Positions 32,238-43,363 of a DNA stretch of 64,000 bases are shown piece by piece. The notes under the pieces were generated by a model that worked only from the letters and a program-made list of their open reading frames with translations, was not told where the DNA came from and did no database searches. The stretch lies in NCBI GenBank assembly GCA_003194525.1, contig NBIV01000058.1, forward strand, positions 62,001 through 126,000, read 5' to 3'. A program made the translations under genes and the position numbers. Numbering within the stretch: the first letter of the stretch is position 1; each line of letters begins with the position of its first letter. The stretch is from Gracilariopsis chorda. Its lineage: Eukaryota > Rhodophyta > Florideophyceae > Gracilariales > Gracilariaceae.

Positions 32238-35200
32238 GGGTGCTGGAAACTACTCCCGTCAGTCACAGATCGTACAATCCCTTGAGCTACGTTCTTTTGT
32301 TCCCATGTGGCCAGGACGGATGGCACCCTGAGATGAGGTATTGCCCACCAAACGCCTCGCGAGAGAAGAAGGTGACTCCGCTGATGTATTATTCGTGGCA
32401 GCTTTTCGAGAGACCGACCGAGTTCAGTACGATTCTACGCGGCAAACGGCTCTTCCAGCAGTACATGGGTGACCAGTTCTGCAAGGTTGAGTCGGAGCGT
32501 TTGTCTTACTTACAACACAACCAGGACAGACGCCGAGCTGCGGACTGTACATCCCTGCGGGAGAGCCTGGGTGAATCTCTGCTGAGCGTGGATGAGGCCG
32601 ATGCTGTTTGCGCTGGTCAACTGTTCGTGTTGCCCTCCACATTTGCAGGAGGTGACCGATACATGAGACAGCAAATTCACGACATCATCGCCATATCCAA
32701 CACCATTGGGCACCCCGATATCTTTCTCACGATGAAGTGCAATCCGAACTGGCCTGAGATCACCAAGGCGCTGTTCGATGGTCAGCGCGCTCCTGATCGA
32801 CCCGATATTTGTGCTCGAGTGTTTCGTCTCAAGATGAAAGCCTTGATGTCGTTTGTCATTGATGAATAGTTCTCCGGAGCCGTTCTTCCTCACGTGTGGG
32901 TGATCGAGTTCCAAAAGCGAGGCCTAACACACGCGCACATTATCTTCTTCGTCAACAAAGATGCAAAGCAGCAGCTCCGAGACCCTGCTCACATTGACGA
33001 GCTCATCTCAGCTGAAATTCCTCTTTCCTCCGACGCCACCTTACAGGAGTTGGTGCTCAAGCACATGATTCACACTCCGTGCGGTGCAGGCAACCGGTCA
33101 GCGCTGTGCATGCGTGAGCTGACATGCTTGAAGCACTTTCCGAAGCCGTTTCGCTCCGAAACTGCACGGCTTGAGAATGTGTACTACATCAGCTACCGAA
33201 GACGCGCTCCTTCCGAGGGCAGGGTGTCTGTGGAACGAAGCTGCAGGGTCGGCCGTCGACAGCGCGTAGTGACGTTGGACAATTCGTGGGTGGTTTCACA
33301 TTGCCCAGAGCTTCTCGGACGGTTTGCATGCCACATCAACGTTGAGCTATGCGTATCGCGACTTGGCGGTATCAAGTACCTCTTCAAGTATGTGTGCAAG
33401 GCTTCCGACAGAGTCACCATGGAGATTGTAGATGAGAATGGACGCCATGACGAGATCCAGAACTTCCAGGACGCACGGTATGTGTCAGCCTCCGAAGCAG
33501 TGTGGTGGATGCTTGCGTTCGATATTGTCGATCGCAATCCACCAGTCGTGCGGCTTGAAGTACACTTGGAAGATCACCATACGGTGTTCTTCCAGGAAGG
33601 CGTCGAGCACTCTGCTGCTAACAGAGAGCGGGCAGGAACCAAGCTGACTGAGTGGTTTGTGGCCAACCAAAAGTACCCCGGTGCACAGCATATCCCTTGT
33701 GCCCAGTTCCCGAGGTACTTTACTTGGAACAAATCAAACAAATGCTGGAAGCCACGTGCATGTCTCCGACGTCGTTCAGTGTCTCGAAGACAGCCCACCT
33801 CCTCCTCAGCGGCCGCTGCAGCAGCCGATCTATACGACTTCGTTGGCAGCGGTGCGCATGTAGTTGGGCACATTTACACTGCCAGTCCACGAGAGGGTGA
33901 GCGGTACTACCTCCGCTTACTCTTGACCCACATAGCGGGTGCTACTTCCTTTCAGCATCTCCGCACCATGGATGGTCAGCAGTGTGGTAGCTTCAGGAAG
34001 GCCTGCTTCAAGAAGGGCCTTCTCGCCGACGACAGCGAGTGGACACGGGCACTACACGAGTCCTTTCGCTCCTCATTTGTTCCGCTCTCTCATTTGTTTG
34101 CCACCATCTTGCTTCACTGCGAGCCGTCGGACCCCCGTTCTCTGTGGGAGCAGCATCTATCGATGTTCCTGCAGGATATACGCGCTCGACATCACGGCAT
34201 GATGCACGCACTGGCCGACGACGAAAGAGCCAGCTCTTAAGTTCTCTTAGAAGTGCAAAAGGCATTGCAAGAAATGGGTGGCCCACCGGCGTCTCTGTCA
34301 TCGTACGGTCTTCCGACACCCATGCAGGACCTACCGGAAATGCGCGCTACAGCTCGGTCTCCGCAGCAAATCCAGTCGGAGCTGAACGACACTGTGCAAG
34401 CTGCCCTCCCTCTCTTCAATGAGCGTCAGCGTCTGGCGTTCAATACCGTCGTGGGGGCCATCCTTCCTGGCGTGTCCACGGAGAGCTTGCAGGGTCTTGG
34501 TAGTCGTTCTACAGCAACGCAGCCAACCACTCGCGTCTTCTTCTTGGATGCTCTGGGTGGAACCGGCAAGACCTTCCTCTCCAAGGCAATTCAGGCCACG
34601 TTACGCCTTCGTGGCAAGTCCGTCCTTACGGTAGCCACGTCTGCTGTAGCAGCCATCTTGCTTGAAGGCGGTCGGACGGCCCACTCCGTGTTCAGGATTC
34701 CCATCCCAGCCTCCGCTGAGAGCACGTGCAACATCCCGGTCAACTCGCACCTGGCCACTTGGATGAGGAACGTCGACCTCATTATCTGGGACGAGATCGT
34801 AATGTGTCATCGCTTCTCCGTCGAAGCCGTAGACCGCACTCTCCGTGACATAACGCGCTCGCAGCTCCCCTTTGGAGGCAATTTCGTATTGCTTTCTGGC
34901 GACTTTCGGTAGATTCTCCCTGTTTTTCGTTGTGGCTCTCGATCAGTGATCGTCAACGCATGCATCAAACGCTCAAGTCTCTTTTCTCACTTTGGCACCT
35001 TGAGATTGACTGAGAACATGCGCCTTTCTGCGCTCCGTCGAGACCCCACAGCGACACAGGAGGCACTGCAGTTTCTAAACACGCTCTTGCGGATTGGAGA
35101 GGGCAGACTGCCAGGCACTGTCCCGCCAAAGCACCCCTTCACCCTGCCAGAGTCCGTACAATGGGTGGAGTCGTTCCGCACCATGGTCCGTATGGTTTTT

Positions 35201-35853
35201 CATGGTATTGCTCAAAGGTGCATAGATGCGGATTAGCTAACGTCAACGGTGATTATAACCGCACGAAACTATCGCCTACCAGAGCTCAACGACTAGGTAG
35301 GCCACATTATACCTGGAGCGTATCGCACGTACCTCAGTGCGGACAAAGTGAGCGACGACGACGGTGCCGCGCTGCAGTACCCTGTCGAGATGCTCAACAC
35401 TCTGACTGCCAGGTCATCGCTGGCAGACCACCACCTCAAACTCAAAAAGGTCTTTGTGGTTATGCTCCTTCGCAACTTGGATCCCTCAGACGGCCGCGTC
35501 AATGGTGCCATCTATACCGTAGAAGACATGCAAAGCAACGTACTGTTCCTTCGACTCACTTCTGGAGTGAATCGTGGCAACGCACTATGCCTGCCGCGCA
35601 TGCCCTGTGGACCTGGAGAAGCCAACTTCCGGTTCCTAACTTCACTTGCACCCAGTTCCCAGTACGTGTCTGTTTTGCCATCACTGCCAATAATGCACAG
35701 GTTCATTGGTATAGTGGTCGCATCGGACTGGATTTGCGTGATGGCTGTTTCACGCATGGCCAGCTGTACGTCGCCATTTCTCGGACCACCAACCCGTCGA
35801 ACATCGTGGCCTGTCTCCCTGCCGGTAGCACCTCTACCAATAATGTAGTGTGA
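32238..35853 (+). pseudogene. Helitron RepHel (HUH Rep endonuclease plus Pif1-type helicase), copy 1
   Basis: A single frame is maintained from 32228 to about 35626 with no indel. Helitron N-terminal domain: SYVLLFPCGQDGWHPEMRY. HUH motif: EFQKRGLTHAHIIFF (His codons at 32930 and 32936). Tyr motif: GGIKYLFKYVCKASDRV at about 33365. Helicase: GGTGKT Walker A (about 34556), DLIIWDE Walker B, LLSGDFR before a stop, LRLTENMRL, and motif VI region HGQLYVAISRT. Five stops interrupt the frame: TAG 32867, TAA 34238, TAG 34910, TAG 35234, TAG 35294. A one-base deletion near 35627 moves the last 75 codons to another frame. The stop after GDFR sits where Pif1 helicases have Gln. The 5' third of the gene is missing. 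Rolling-circle transposition is the family function. Confidence 0.85.
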
Positions 35854-36031
35854 CCCGAAGTTACTTCGTAGACGAACTTGATAGCGTTAAGTAAACCTCT
35901 TCTTTTCTTTTATCTTTTTTCTTTTTTTCTCCCTTGTTACTCCCCAAAAATACTTGCATTCTACAAACAAATTACCCAAAACACGCTACCCAAATACTCC
36001 TTTCACTCTAATGCTTCTTTTACTCCTTAAC

Positions 36032-36060
36032 GCGTGCGAAGCACGCAATGGAGCCAGTTG
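36032..36060 (+). repeat. Helitron copy 1 3' terminus
   Basis: Perfect 6-bp stem GCGTGC / GCACGC with GAA loop (36032-36046), 10 bases, then GTTG. Copy 2 has CTAG at the same place. A hairpin about 10 bases before a CTRR-like end is the Helitron 3' signature. Confidence 0.75.
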
Positions 36061-36215
36061 TCCCCCCACTTATACTAAAGCGGAAGTTTGTGTGTCTGTG
36101 TGTCTGTGTGTCAGCTAACGCCCACTCTTTGGCTGAAAAATCGCCAGAAAGGCTGCCAAGTGGAAACGTGGCATTTTATGTGCTCCAAGAGGCATCTTGC
36201 ACCGCATAATGCGAC
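36061..36215 (+). repeat. Helitron-like 5' end fragment (left-end copy)
   Basis: Starts with TC at 36061, directly after the copy 1 terminus, then ACTAAAGCGGAAGTTTGTG and a GT/CT-rich run. It is similar over about 150 bases to 37586-37735, including GCATTTTATG and CAAGAGGCATCTTGCACCGC. This looks like the 5' end of a further Helitron whose right end was not found. Confidence 0.6.
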
Positions 36216-36601
36216 ACGTTTCGACCTGGCGCCTTTTGCACGCCACAGTAGCCTATCCGTTTGACCAAAGTAGCCCACCCGTTACACTGCAGTAACCGAC
36301 CAGTTGCAGTGCAGTGCAAATGACCGTTTTAATTACTATTTTTCAAGCGTCATGTGCACCAATGGCATTGCACGCTACACTACACCATAGTTATGCACGC
36401 CAGTGAAATGGCACTACACTAAAGCGTGCCATGTCATTCGCGCGCTGAGCGCTCTCCTTTCCTTTGCTTTGGTTACCCTACAAATATGACATTGTTCAAC
36501 ATAAGTATACATTAATTTACTTACCGGCAAGTCTTTACTCCTCTAAACCATAGAGCAGTACGCAGTGATCTCTTAAACGACGCTCCGCATAACCAAGGCT
36601 A

Positions 36602-37055
36602 GGCGCGATGATTCGAGGAGCGACGATACGAGGCAAGACGATGTTCTACGCTGCTGCGGTATACGCGAAGGTTTTAGTTCCACACGGTAGCATAGTTTAC
36701 TGCATAATTCCCACTCGCAGTGCTGCCTTCTACGATGCTCCGCGCAACAAAGCTATGCCTGACAATATTCTCCATGAAGACTTCATGCGCCATAGTGGAA
36801 TGCGCGACAATTCTACGATTCTACTTCCGTTTATTACGCAACGCTCTACAGCTTCATCCTCAAAGCTCGATGCCATAGAAGCCAGAATACCTGAGCAGCA
36901 CGCCATGTTACCCTAAATGAAGTTCTGCACAAGAATTCTCGACAATGCTAGAGGCCACGATGCTGGAAGCGACGATCCTAAGCGCGACGATGCTAGGCGC
37001 GACGATGCTAGGCACGATGATATTAGGCGCAATGATTCGAGGAGCAACGATGCTA
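36602..37055 (+). repeat. 15-bp imperfect tandem repeats
   Basis: Eight consecutive 15-bp units, consensus GGCGCGACGATGCTA, run from 36936 to 37055. Three more units lie at 36602-36646. The plus-strand frame through them reads repeating RDDAR-type pentapeptides inside a 300-codon frame (36608-37507) cut by one TAA at 36914-36916. The frame may be a by-product of the 15-bp period. Confidence 0.7.
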
Positions 37056-37350
37056 GGTGTCACTGTACAGATTTATGCTCAGATTTCGATGCCATAAAAG
37101 CCACAATACCTTCTCACACGAGTCTGCAGAGGCTGTCTGATGCTCTGATGGCAATGGAAGGTATATTACAGGCAGCAAAGCCACTCTGTTCAATAATGCT
37201 ATGTACGGAAGCGCTACGAACGACTATGCTTTGCATGATGGTGGCACTTTCCTTCCAAATGTTAAAATATACAGATTTCATCTACACGCCCGAAGCGTTG
37301 CGTGACATAGCAGCCTCTGCAGACTGCATGCCGAGGCAGCGGGGCAGTAT

Positions 37351-37471
37351 GCACGCGGGGCGTAAAACGCCCGCGTGCAAAGCATGCCATTGCCATACCA
37401 ACATCTATGAACTGCATGCAGTGGCGGCGGGGTGCTCTGCACGCGGGCGTGAAACGCCCGCATGCAGAGCA
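37351..37471. repeat. two related GC-rich hairpins
   Basis: 37433-37471 is an inverted repeat with 18-base arms (TGCTCTGCACGCGGGCGT against its complement, one mismatch) and a GAA loop. 37351-37378 is a shorter relative (about 12-base arms, one bulged G, AAA loop). Both share the GCACGCGGG core. Confidence 0.75.
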
Positions 37472-38264
37472 CGCTCTTACCATTGCCTTCGATCATGCGT
37501 TGCATGACAGAGCTGACAGCGCAATTTCTATGCACACAACTGCCATTTTTACTTATTTGGTAAATCAGACCATCTATGAAGGTTTTCTTCCCTTACTAAA
37601 GCGGAAGTTTGTGCGTCTGTGTGTGTCTCTGTCAGCTGACGCCCACTCATTGGCTGCAAAATCGAGAAGGAGGCTGCCAAGTGGAAACGTGGCATTTTAT
37701 GCCCTCCAAGAGGCATCTTGCACCGCATAATGCCACCAAACCACGCGTTCGTCATCCAGATTTAATTGGTTCGGCAACTATTTCTCGGTGGCGTTCATGT
37801 GAGGTACGATAGCTCCCCACAAAACGTGCCTTGCGCGGAAGGAGTAGCCCTTGAAGAGTCTAGAAAGGGGACAACAGAGTACGAGTCGAGTAACAGCGGC
37901 TCTGTCTGGATCTAAGGAACTGTTAAAGGGAAACGGTCTTCGGACTAAAGTACGTCCAGCACAGAGTTGCCTAGCGAATTTGGGATTGTAAATCTCGCAG
38001 TCCTGGCAGACTCTCCAGGCATGGCCCCCTGTTTACTCTGTACAGGTCAGTTCCCAATCTAGGCGGTTTATTTGTGGTCAAGATATTCTATCTTCGCTGC
38101 AACGATCCAAAACTTTGGTGCTAGGTGCATAAAAGTGTTTGGCAGCCCGTAGCACAATTGTTCTCGACCATATCTTTTTTTTCTTTTTTCCTTCTTTTCT
38201 TTTTTTGCTTTTCCGGTCTTTGGACAGTTTTTCTTTCATGTGGTGTGCTTAACTTTTATTTACA

Positions 38265-40396
38265 ATGCCTCCAACTCAGCCCAGTGCTTCAGGCGATGCT
38301 ACACGTGAGCAGAACCGTCAACGTACTGCTGCAAGATGTCGAGCAGAGTCCAGTGAGCAACAGGCAGAGAGGAGACGTCGTGATAGACAGCGAGCAGCCA
38401 TACGGAGGGCAAATGAAACTGAGGAACAGCGTGAAACAAGAAGATCAGCTGATAGGCAACGTGTGCGAAGAAGAGAAGGGCTAGAGCGTCCGCCGTGCAC
38501 ACTTATGGCGTTTGTGAGGCCAACCGTACAGCCACTGCTTCGGCACGAGCTTCCGATACGCCAGATAATCGCGCAAATCGTCAGGCAAACGATCGTGATG
38601 CCCATCGTGCTGCAAGGCAACAGGATGACCCCGCTGCTGAACATTCTCGCCGTCACTCTTAAAGAACATCTAGACAGGCATCACGAGAGCTCGAGAGCGC
38701 AGCTGATCGACAAAAGCGTCTTGAAGCTGAGCACAAGAACCGAAATGTCGCCCGTCGATTGTTTGACTCGGATAATGTCGATGAGAGTGGCTAAATGGAT
38801 CTTGGTCTCATGAATGTAGAGTGCCGCTTCTGCAAGGCACTGCACTTCAGAGAGGAGAGAGTGGTGAACAGCTCTCGCCGGAACCCGCTTTTCTCGCAGT
38901 GCTGCGCAAAGGGGCATTTCAGGTTCCCTGCGCTTGTGGAGCCTCTGCCTCTTCTTTGCCAACTGCTGACTGCGACTGGGCCCCGAGAGAACCACTTTCG
39001 TGCTGAGATCCGTGCCTACAACACAGTTATGTCTATGGCGTCCGTCAAGGCAAAATGGGTGAGCCGTGGTTTAGGAGACTCTACCTTCAATCCTACGATC
39101 AACATGCAGGGACAGATCTATCACTACATGGGTCCGCTCATTCCCGCTCAGGGTGTCCAGCCCGCATTTCTGTATGTGTACATCCATGACACCAACCATG
39201 ACGCGCAGTCTGCGACGCGAGCGGGGTTGCTGCCCCGCCTCCAACCGGAACTGCTGTCTCAGTTGGCAGCCATGCTGCACACGGGGAATCCATACGTGCA
39301 GACATTCTGCAGCCTGCGCAAGTGGGCTATCACCGATACGCCAGCAAGTACGTATCAGATGGTGATTCATGCTGATAGACGGCCCCACAGCGAGCATGTT
39401 CGTCGCTACAACGGGCCCGAGGCGGCGCAAGTAGCCTCCATCATTCCAGGGAATGAGGAAGGCGAGATTGGGACGCGCGATATTGTTGTGCGTAGGTGTG
39501 GAGAGCTGACCGTAAATGGTGATGAGGTGCTGGACACTATTCCCGTCAGTCACAGATCGTACGATCCCTTGAGCTACGTTCTTTTGTTCCCATGTGGCCA
39601 GGACGGATGGCACCCTGAGATGAGGTATTGCCCACCAAACGCCTCGCGAGAGAAGAAGGTGACTCCGCTGATGTATTATTCGTGGCAGCTTTTCGAGAGA
39701 CCGACCGAGTTCAGTACGATTCTACGCGGCAAACGGCTCTTCCAGCAGTACATGGGTGACCAGTTCTGCAAGGTTGAGTCGGAGCGTTTGTCTTACTTAC
39801 GACACAACCAGGACAGACGCCGAGCTGCGGACTGTACATCCCTGCGGGAGAGCCTGGGTGAATCTCTGCTGAGCGTGGATGAGGCCGATGCTGTTTGCGC
39901 TGGTCAACTGTTCGTGTTGCCCTCCACATTTGCAGGAGGTGACCGATACATGAGACAGCAAATTCACGACATCATCGCCATATCCAACACCATTGGGCAC
40001 CCCGATATCTTTCTCACGATGAAGTGCAATCCGAACTGGCCTGAGATCACCAAGGCGCTGTTCGATGGTCAGCGCGCTCCTGATCGACCCGATATTTGTG
40101 CTCGAGTTTTTTCGTCTCAAGATGAAAGCCTTGATGTCGTTTTTCATTGATGAATAGTTCTCCGGAGCCGTTCTTCCTCACGTGTGGGTAATCGAGTTCC
40201 AAAAGCGAGGCCTAACACACGAGCACATTATCTTCTTCGTCAACAAAGATGCAAAGCAGCAGCTCCGAGACCCTGCTCACATTGACGAGCTCATCTCAGC
40301 TGAGATTCCTCCTTCCTCCGACGCCACCTTACAGGAATTGGTGCTCAAGCACATGATTCACACTCTGTGCGGTGCAGGCAACCGGTCAGCGCTGTG
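38265..40396 (+). pseudogene. Helitron RepHel, copy 2, N-terminal part
   Basis: Starts at ATG 38265 (MPPTQPSASGDATREQNRQR) with an Arg-rich repeat region (EQRETRRSADRQRVRRRE) typical of Helitron N-termini. After a frameshift near 38800 the second frame (38795-40150) carries CRFCKALHFREERVV (zinc-finger-like), the CCAKGHFRFP block, QIYHYMGPLIPAQGVQPAFL, and SYVLLFPCGQDGWHPE. An extra T in a T-run near 40112 shifts the frame relative to copy 1. The TAG at 40155-40157 is shared with copy 1. The HUH motif reads THEH at about 40220. The gene is interrupted at 40397 by the LTR of gypsy C, between the HUH motif and the Tyr motif. Confidence 0.85.
40392..40396. repeat. target-site duplication of gypsy C, left
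   Basis: ctgtg, paired with ctgta at 50329-50333. Helitron copy 1 has ctgtgcatgcg at this site, so the pre-insertion sequence is known and the right copy carries one G-to-A change. Confidence 0.8.
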
Positions 40397-41353
40397 TGTA
40401 GAGCAAAACCCAAAAGCGGGAAGTACCCTCAAGGTGTTCGAGACTTCGCTCCCTATGGGATGGTGTCTCAGTTGAGAGAGCCCTCTGCGCCACGTAAAGG
40501 CTGGCTTGTAAGTCCAACGTGGTTCTGGCTATACCTGCAGAGGTTCGGGAATGGCCCAGAAAAAAGGTAAACTCCAGTAACGGATGGTACACACGTGAGT
40601 TTATAATGACAAGATATCCTGTGAAGGAAAGCAAAAAGAAAAAGGGAAAACCCAAGAGAACCGGCGACGGGGCGTGCAACACGCGGCAATAGACCCGGCG
40701 ACGGGGCGAACCAAAATAAAGAACGAATCCCAAACGGGAATGTGGTAAACACCACGACGAAGAACCCAATACTGGGGCGGAATCCAAGACTGACAGTGGA
40801 ACAAATAACCAATACCGAAAACGGTGATAATGTAGCAGTCGTGACGCCTGAATGTTCCCAAGGGGGTGGTAGACGGAATCCACTCGTGGATACTCTCCGC
40901 GAGGAGTCGTAATCCCTACGAGGGCCTTTCTTACCAGACCCTTACTCTGCAAAGAGTGTATCTCGAAAGAGAACCAAGGTTACCATTTACTGGTGGTGCT
41001 GACGGCGAAGCCGTGATTACCTAAGTAGGTTTGCACCACAATAAACTAAATAAATTAACTAATTTGGTGCACACCTCTTGAGGTCCATACACGTGGAATA
41101 CCCACTTTCTGGGCCAAAAGTGGCGATAACCATAAAATTAAGTATCCAAAATTGGAACCGAAATTACCGCACGCGTACAGCGTACCATCTGTCACCAGAA
41201 TGTCACTAGTAATACCTGTCCAGGTCCCTCAAGTGCCACCTCATCGCTATCCCGCGAGGGATCAACTCATAAATGAGGTATCGAACCAATCCACCAGTGG
41301 ATACTCCTATGAATAGGAACAACTACCAACCAACGGGAAAGCGTTGCTCCACA
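40397..41353 (-). repeat. 3' LTR of gypsy C (957 bp)
   Basis: Plus-strand ends TGTAGAGC and CTCCACA. Nearly identical to 49338-50328, but with one 34-bp unit (starting CCGGCGACGGGGCGTGCAAC) fewer. Confidence 0.93.
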
Positions 41354-41363
41354 TCTCCCCCTA
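41354..41363 (-). other. polypurine tract of gypsy C
   Basis: The minus strand reads GTAGGGGGAGA directly before the 3' LTR TGTGG, the expected place for plus-strand DNA priming. Confidence 0.7.
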
Positions 41364-41718
41364 CATAAGCCGGGAAAGCCACACCGCGACGCGGGATTTC
41401 ATGTGACGCGAAAGCGAATATATAGTACGACTCCCATCATGGGCTCACCGGACATCTCGGTTCAGCACACGCACCAACCGCCTTCCTCGTCTTCCGAGCA
41501 TCTTCTTTCCACTTCATTCTTTCTATTCCAGGATCCAATTTCTTCAGTATCCCTGCTTCTGTAACCTTTTCCGGTATCTCGCTCTGAACCGTTTCCGGTT
41601 TGTTGTTCTGAACCGTTTCCGGTATTACCCTTCTTGTTTCGCCTTCCAACATGGGTCGCACTCGCGAGAGTCTCCCCAAGAACGACCATCGTGGTCAAGT
41701 AGTGTTTCCGGATTCGGA

Positions 41719-43363
41719 TTAGCCAACTAGTGCTTCATCCAAATTTAGAGGTAGAGCCAAACGCATCCGTCGGTGATAGGATATGATCTTAGACCTCGGG
41801 AGGTGCTTGACTGGCTCCAACGTATCCTCCTCGGGAGAGTATCCGTACCAACGGATTTGATAGAACCACTCACCCTCCGGGGTAACTTCATGACGCACAA
41901 TGCGTTCAACCACGAACTCCATGTGGTACAAATCCAGTTTGGAACTTTCCCGTGCCATCTTTGGCGAAGGGAGAGATGGCACTAGAACCACTGTGGTTAG
42001 CTTCAGAGTGCCAGGCGGCAATAATCTGGTCTCGGAAGCGCGTCGCTCACCACAGTGATTGTGTAGTATCCGTCGTGACGGAGAAGGCGTAATTTCCGTT
42101 AGCGGAGAGCAAACGTCACCCGAATGGGTTCACTCGAAAGGTCTCACTTTCCTGAGTCCAGGAAGTATTGTTTCTTCCGTGACGGAGTCCTAACAGACGA
42201 AAGGTTGCTTCGGAAATTCAGGCGATGAACCGCTTCAGCGGGAAGACCGTTCTGACGGTGGTGCACCTCTTCGACACACCCTGTGCAAGGGCGGCGGACC
42301 GCCGGTCCACGGGGAATTTTCCGAAAAATCCGATTGGCCGGAAGGTTCGCTTGCGTGCCACATCTCTGGCACGTGCCCGTTTAGGGTTTGTACGTTCCCG
42401 GCAGGGAGTCACGGAGCGCCATTCATTTCGCAAGCGCGAGCGCACGCCACCGCGTTATGACGTAATGCACACCCTGAGCGGGTCCTTCACGGTCCAATTG
42501 TCCACCAATCATGGTTTCGCATCTCCTTCGGAGTTCTCTTACTCCCAGTTCCAGACGTCGTTCCAAGCTGGATCCCCGTACTCGCCATCGAGTTCTCCCG
42601 CGTGCGGGTCGGCAGACACTACCCGATTCGGGTCTTTGGAGACCATCTTCTTTGGTGACGCAGTAGCACAATCGCGAATGCGAGAAGTATCACTTGACAG
42701 GCTACCAGATTGGTTTCTTTCGTCGTTCTGTTCATCATCCTTTGCATGACTGTTTTCATCGCTTCTGACGTTATTCCTTACCGGTTCTGCGGTGCCATTG
42801 CGTGATGCGCGAGTTTGCAGCCAACTCCCAGTAGGGAGAACTGTCTCTTCGGCAGGAGCGTTACCATTCGTGGTTGCAACGGGCGACGCCGAAACCGAAA
42901 CGGTATTCTCCTCCCCCTCCTTAGGCGGAGCCAGGGGTCTGCTGACAACCTCCTGTGGGGGTGTTACTCTCTGAGAGTCGTTGTGCCGAACCCTTTCGGG
43001 GTGTAGCGGGTCAGCATTTCCATTGTTGGAAGCGGTAGGCGGCAGATCAGTTAGTCCGCGATCCGGGTGCAGAAGAATTGCCGGACGCGCCTGTCAATTA
43101 CCAGAAGGCTGGTCAACCGTGTCAGCATTCCCTGAAAGGGTAGTAGGTGAGTTCAACACTTCCAGATTTGCATTGGGTGCCCGAGTAACCCGGTCGCGTG
43201 ATATCCTCTCGTGTTGGGAATTAATGTCCAACACGACAGTGTCCTGTGCGACTGATACCACACGGTAGGGTCCATCCCCGATTGAGGAAAGCTTATGGCG
43301 ACCTTCCTTCTGAGGATTGTAGTATTCCTTTCGAAAGAAGACAAACTCGTTCGCCCGATTTTC
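41719..43363 (-). pseudogene. gypsy C pol C-terminal extension with chromodomain
   Basis: Follows a TAG at 43364. Minus-strand reading continues with ENRANEFVFFRKEYYNPQKE, HKLSSIGDGPYRVVSVAQD and TVVLDINSQHERISRD (integrase C-terminal beta domain), then a long polar linker with stops at several places. At about 41960-41790 is a chromodomain: EFVVERIVRHEVTPEGEWF, then YQIRWYGYSPEEDTLEPV. Chromodomains of this kind direct integration towards methylated histone H3 in chromoviruses (family knowledge). Confidence 0.8.

Larger units (their letters stand above)
32233..36060 (+). mobile_element. Helitron copy 1, 5'-truncated
   Basis: Homology to Helitron copy 2 begins abruptly at about 32233 (GGTGCTGGA), within the RepHel coding region, so the left end is missing. 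The right end is preserved: hairpin GCGTGC-GAA-GCACGC (36032-36046), then 14 bases ending GTTG at 36060. Position 36061 starts a new Helitron-like 5' end (TC...). The 3' untranslated part has a long T-rich run near 35905-35930, shared with copy 2. Confidence 0.85.

Noticed and set aside
34008-34422. Overlapping frames on both strands inside Helitron copy 1 (also 51233-51647 in copy 2)
   Set aside because: They lie in the RepHel coding region and are conserved only because the two copies are nearly identical.
42225-42749. 174-codon plus-strand frame inside gypsy C
   Set aside because: Antisense to the pol linker and without motif; most likely a chance frame.
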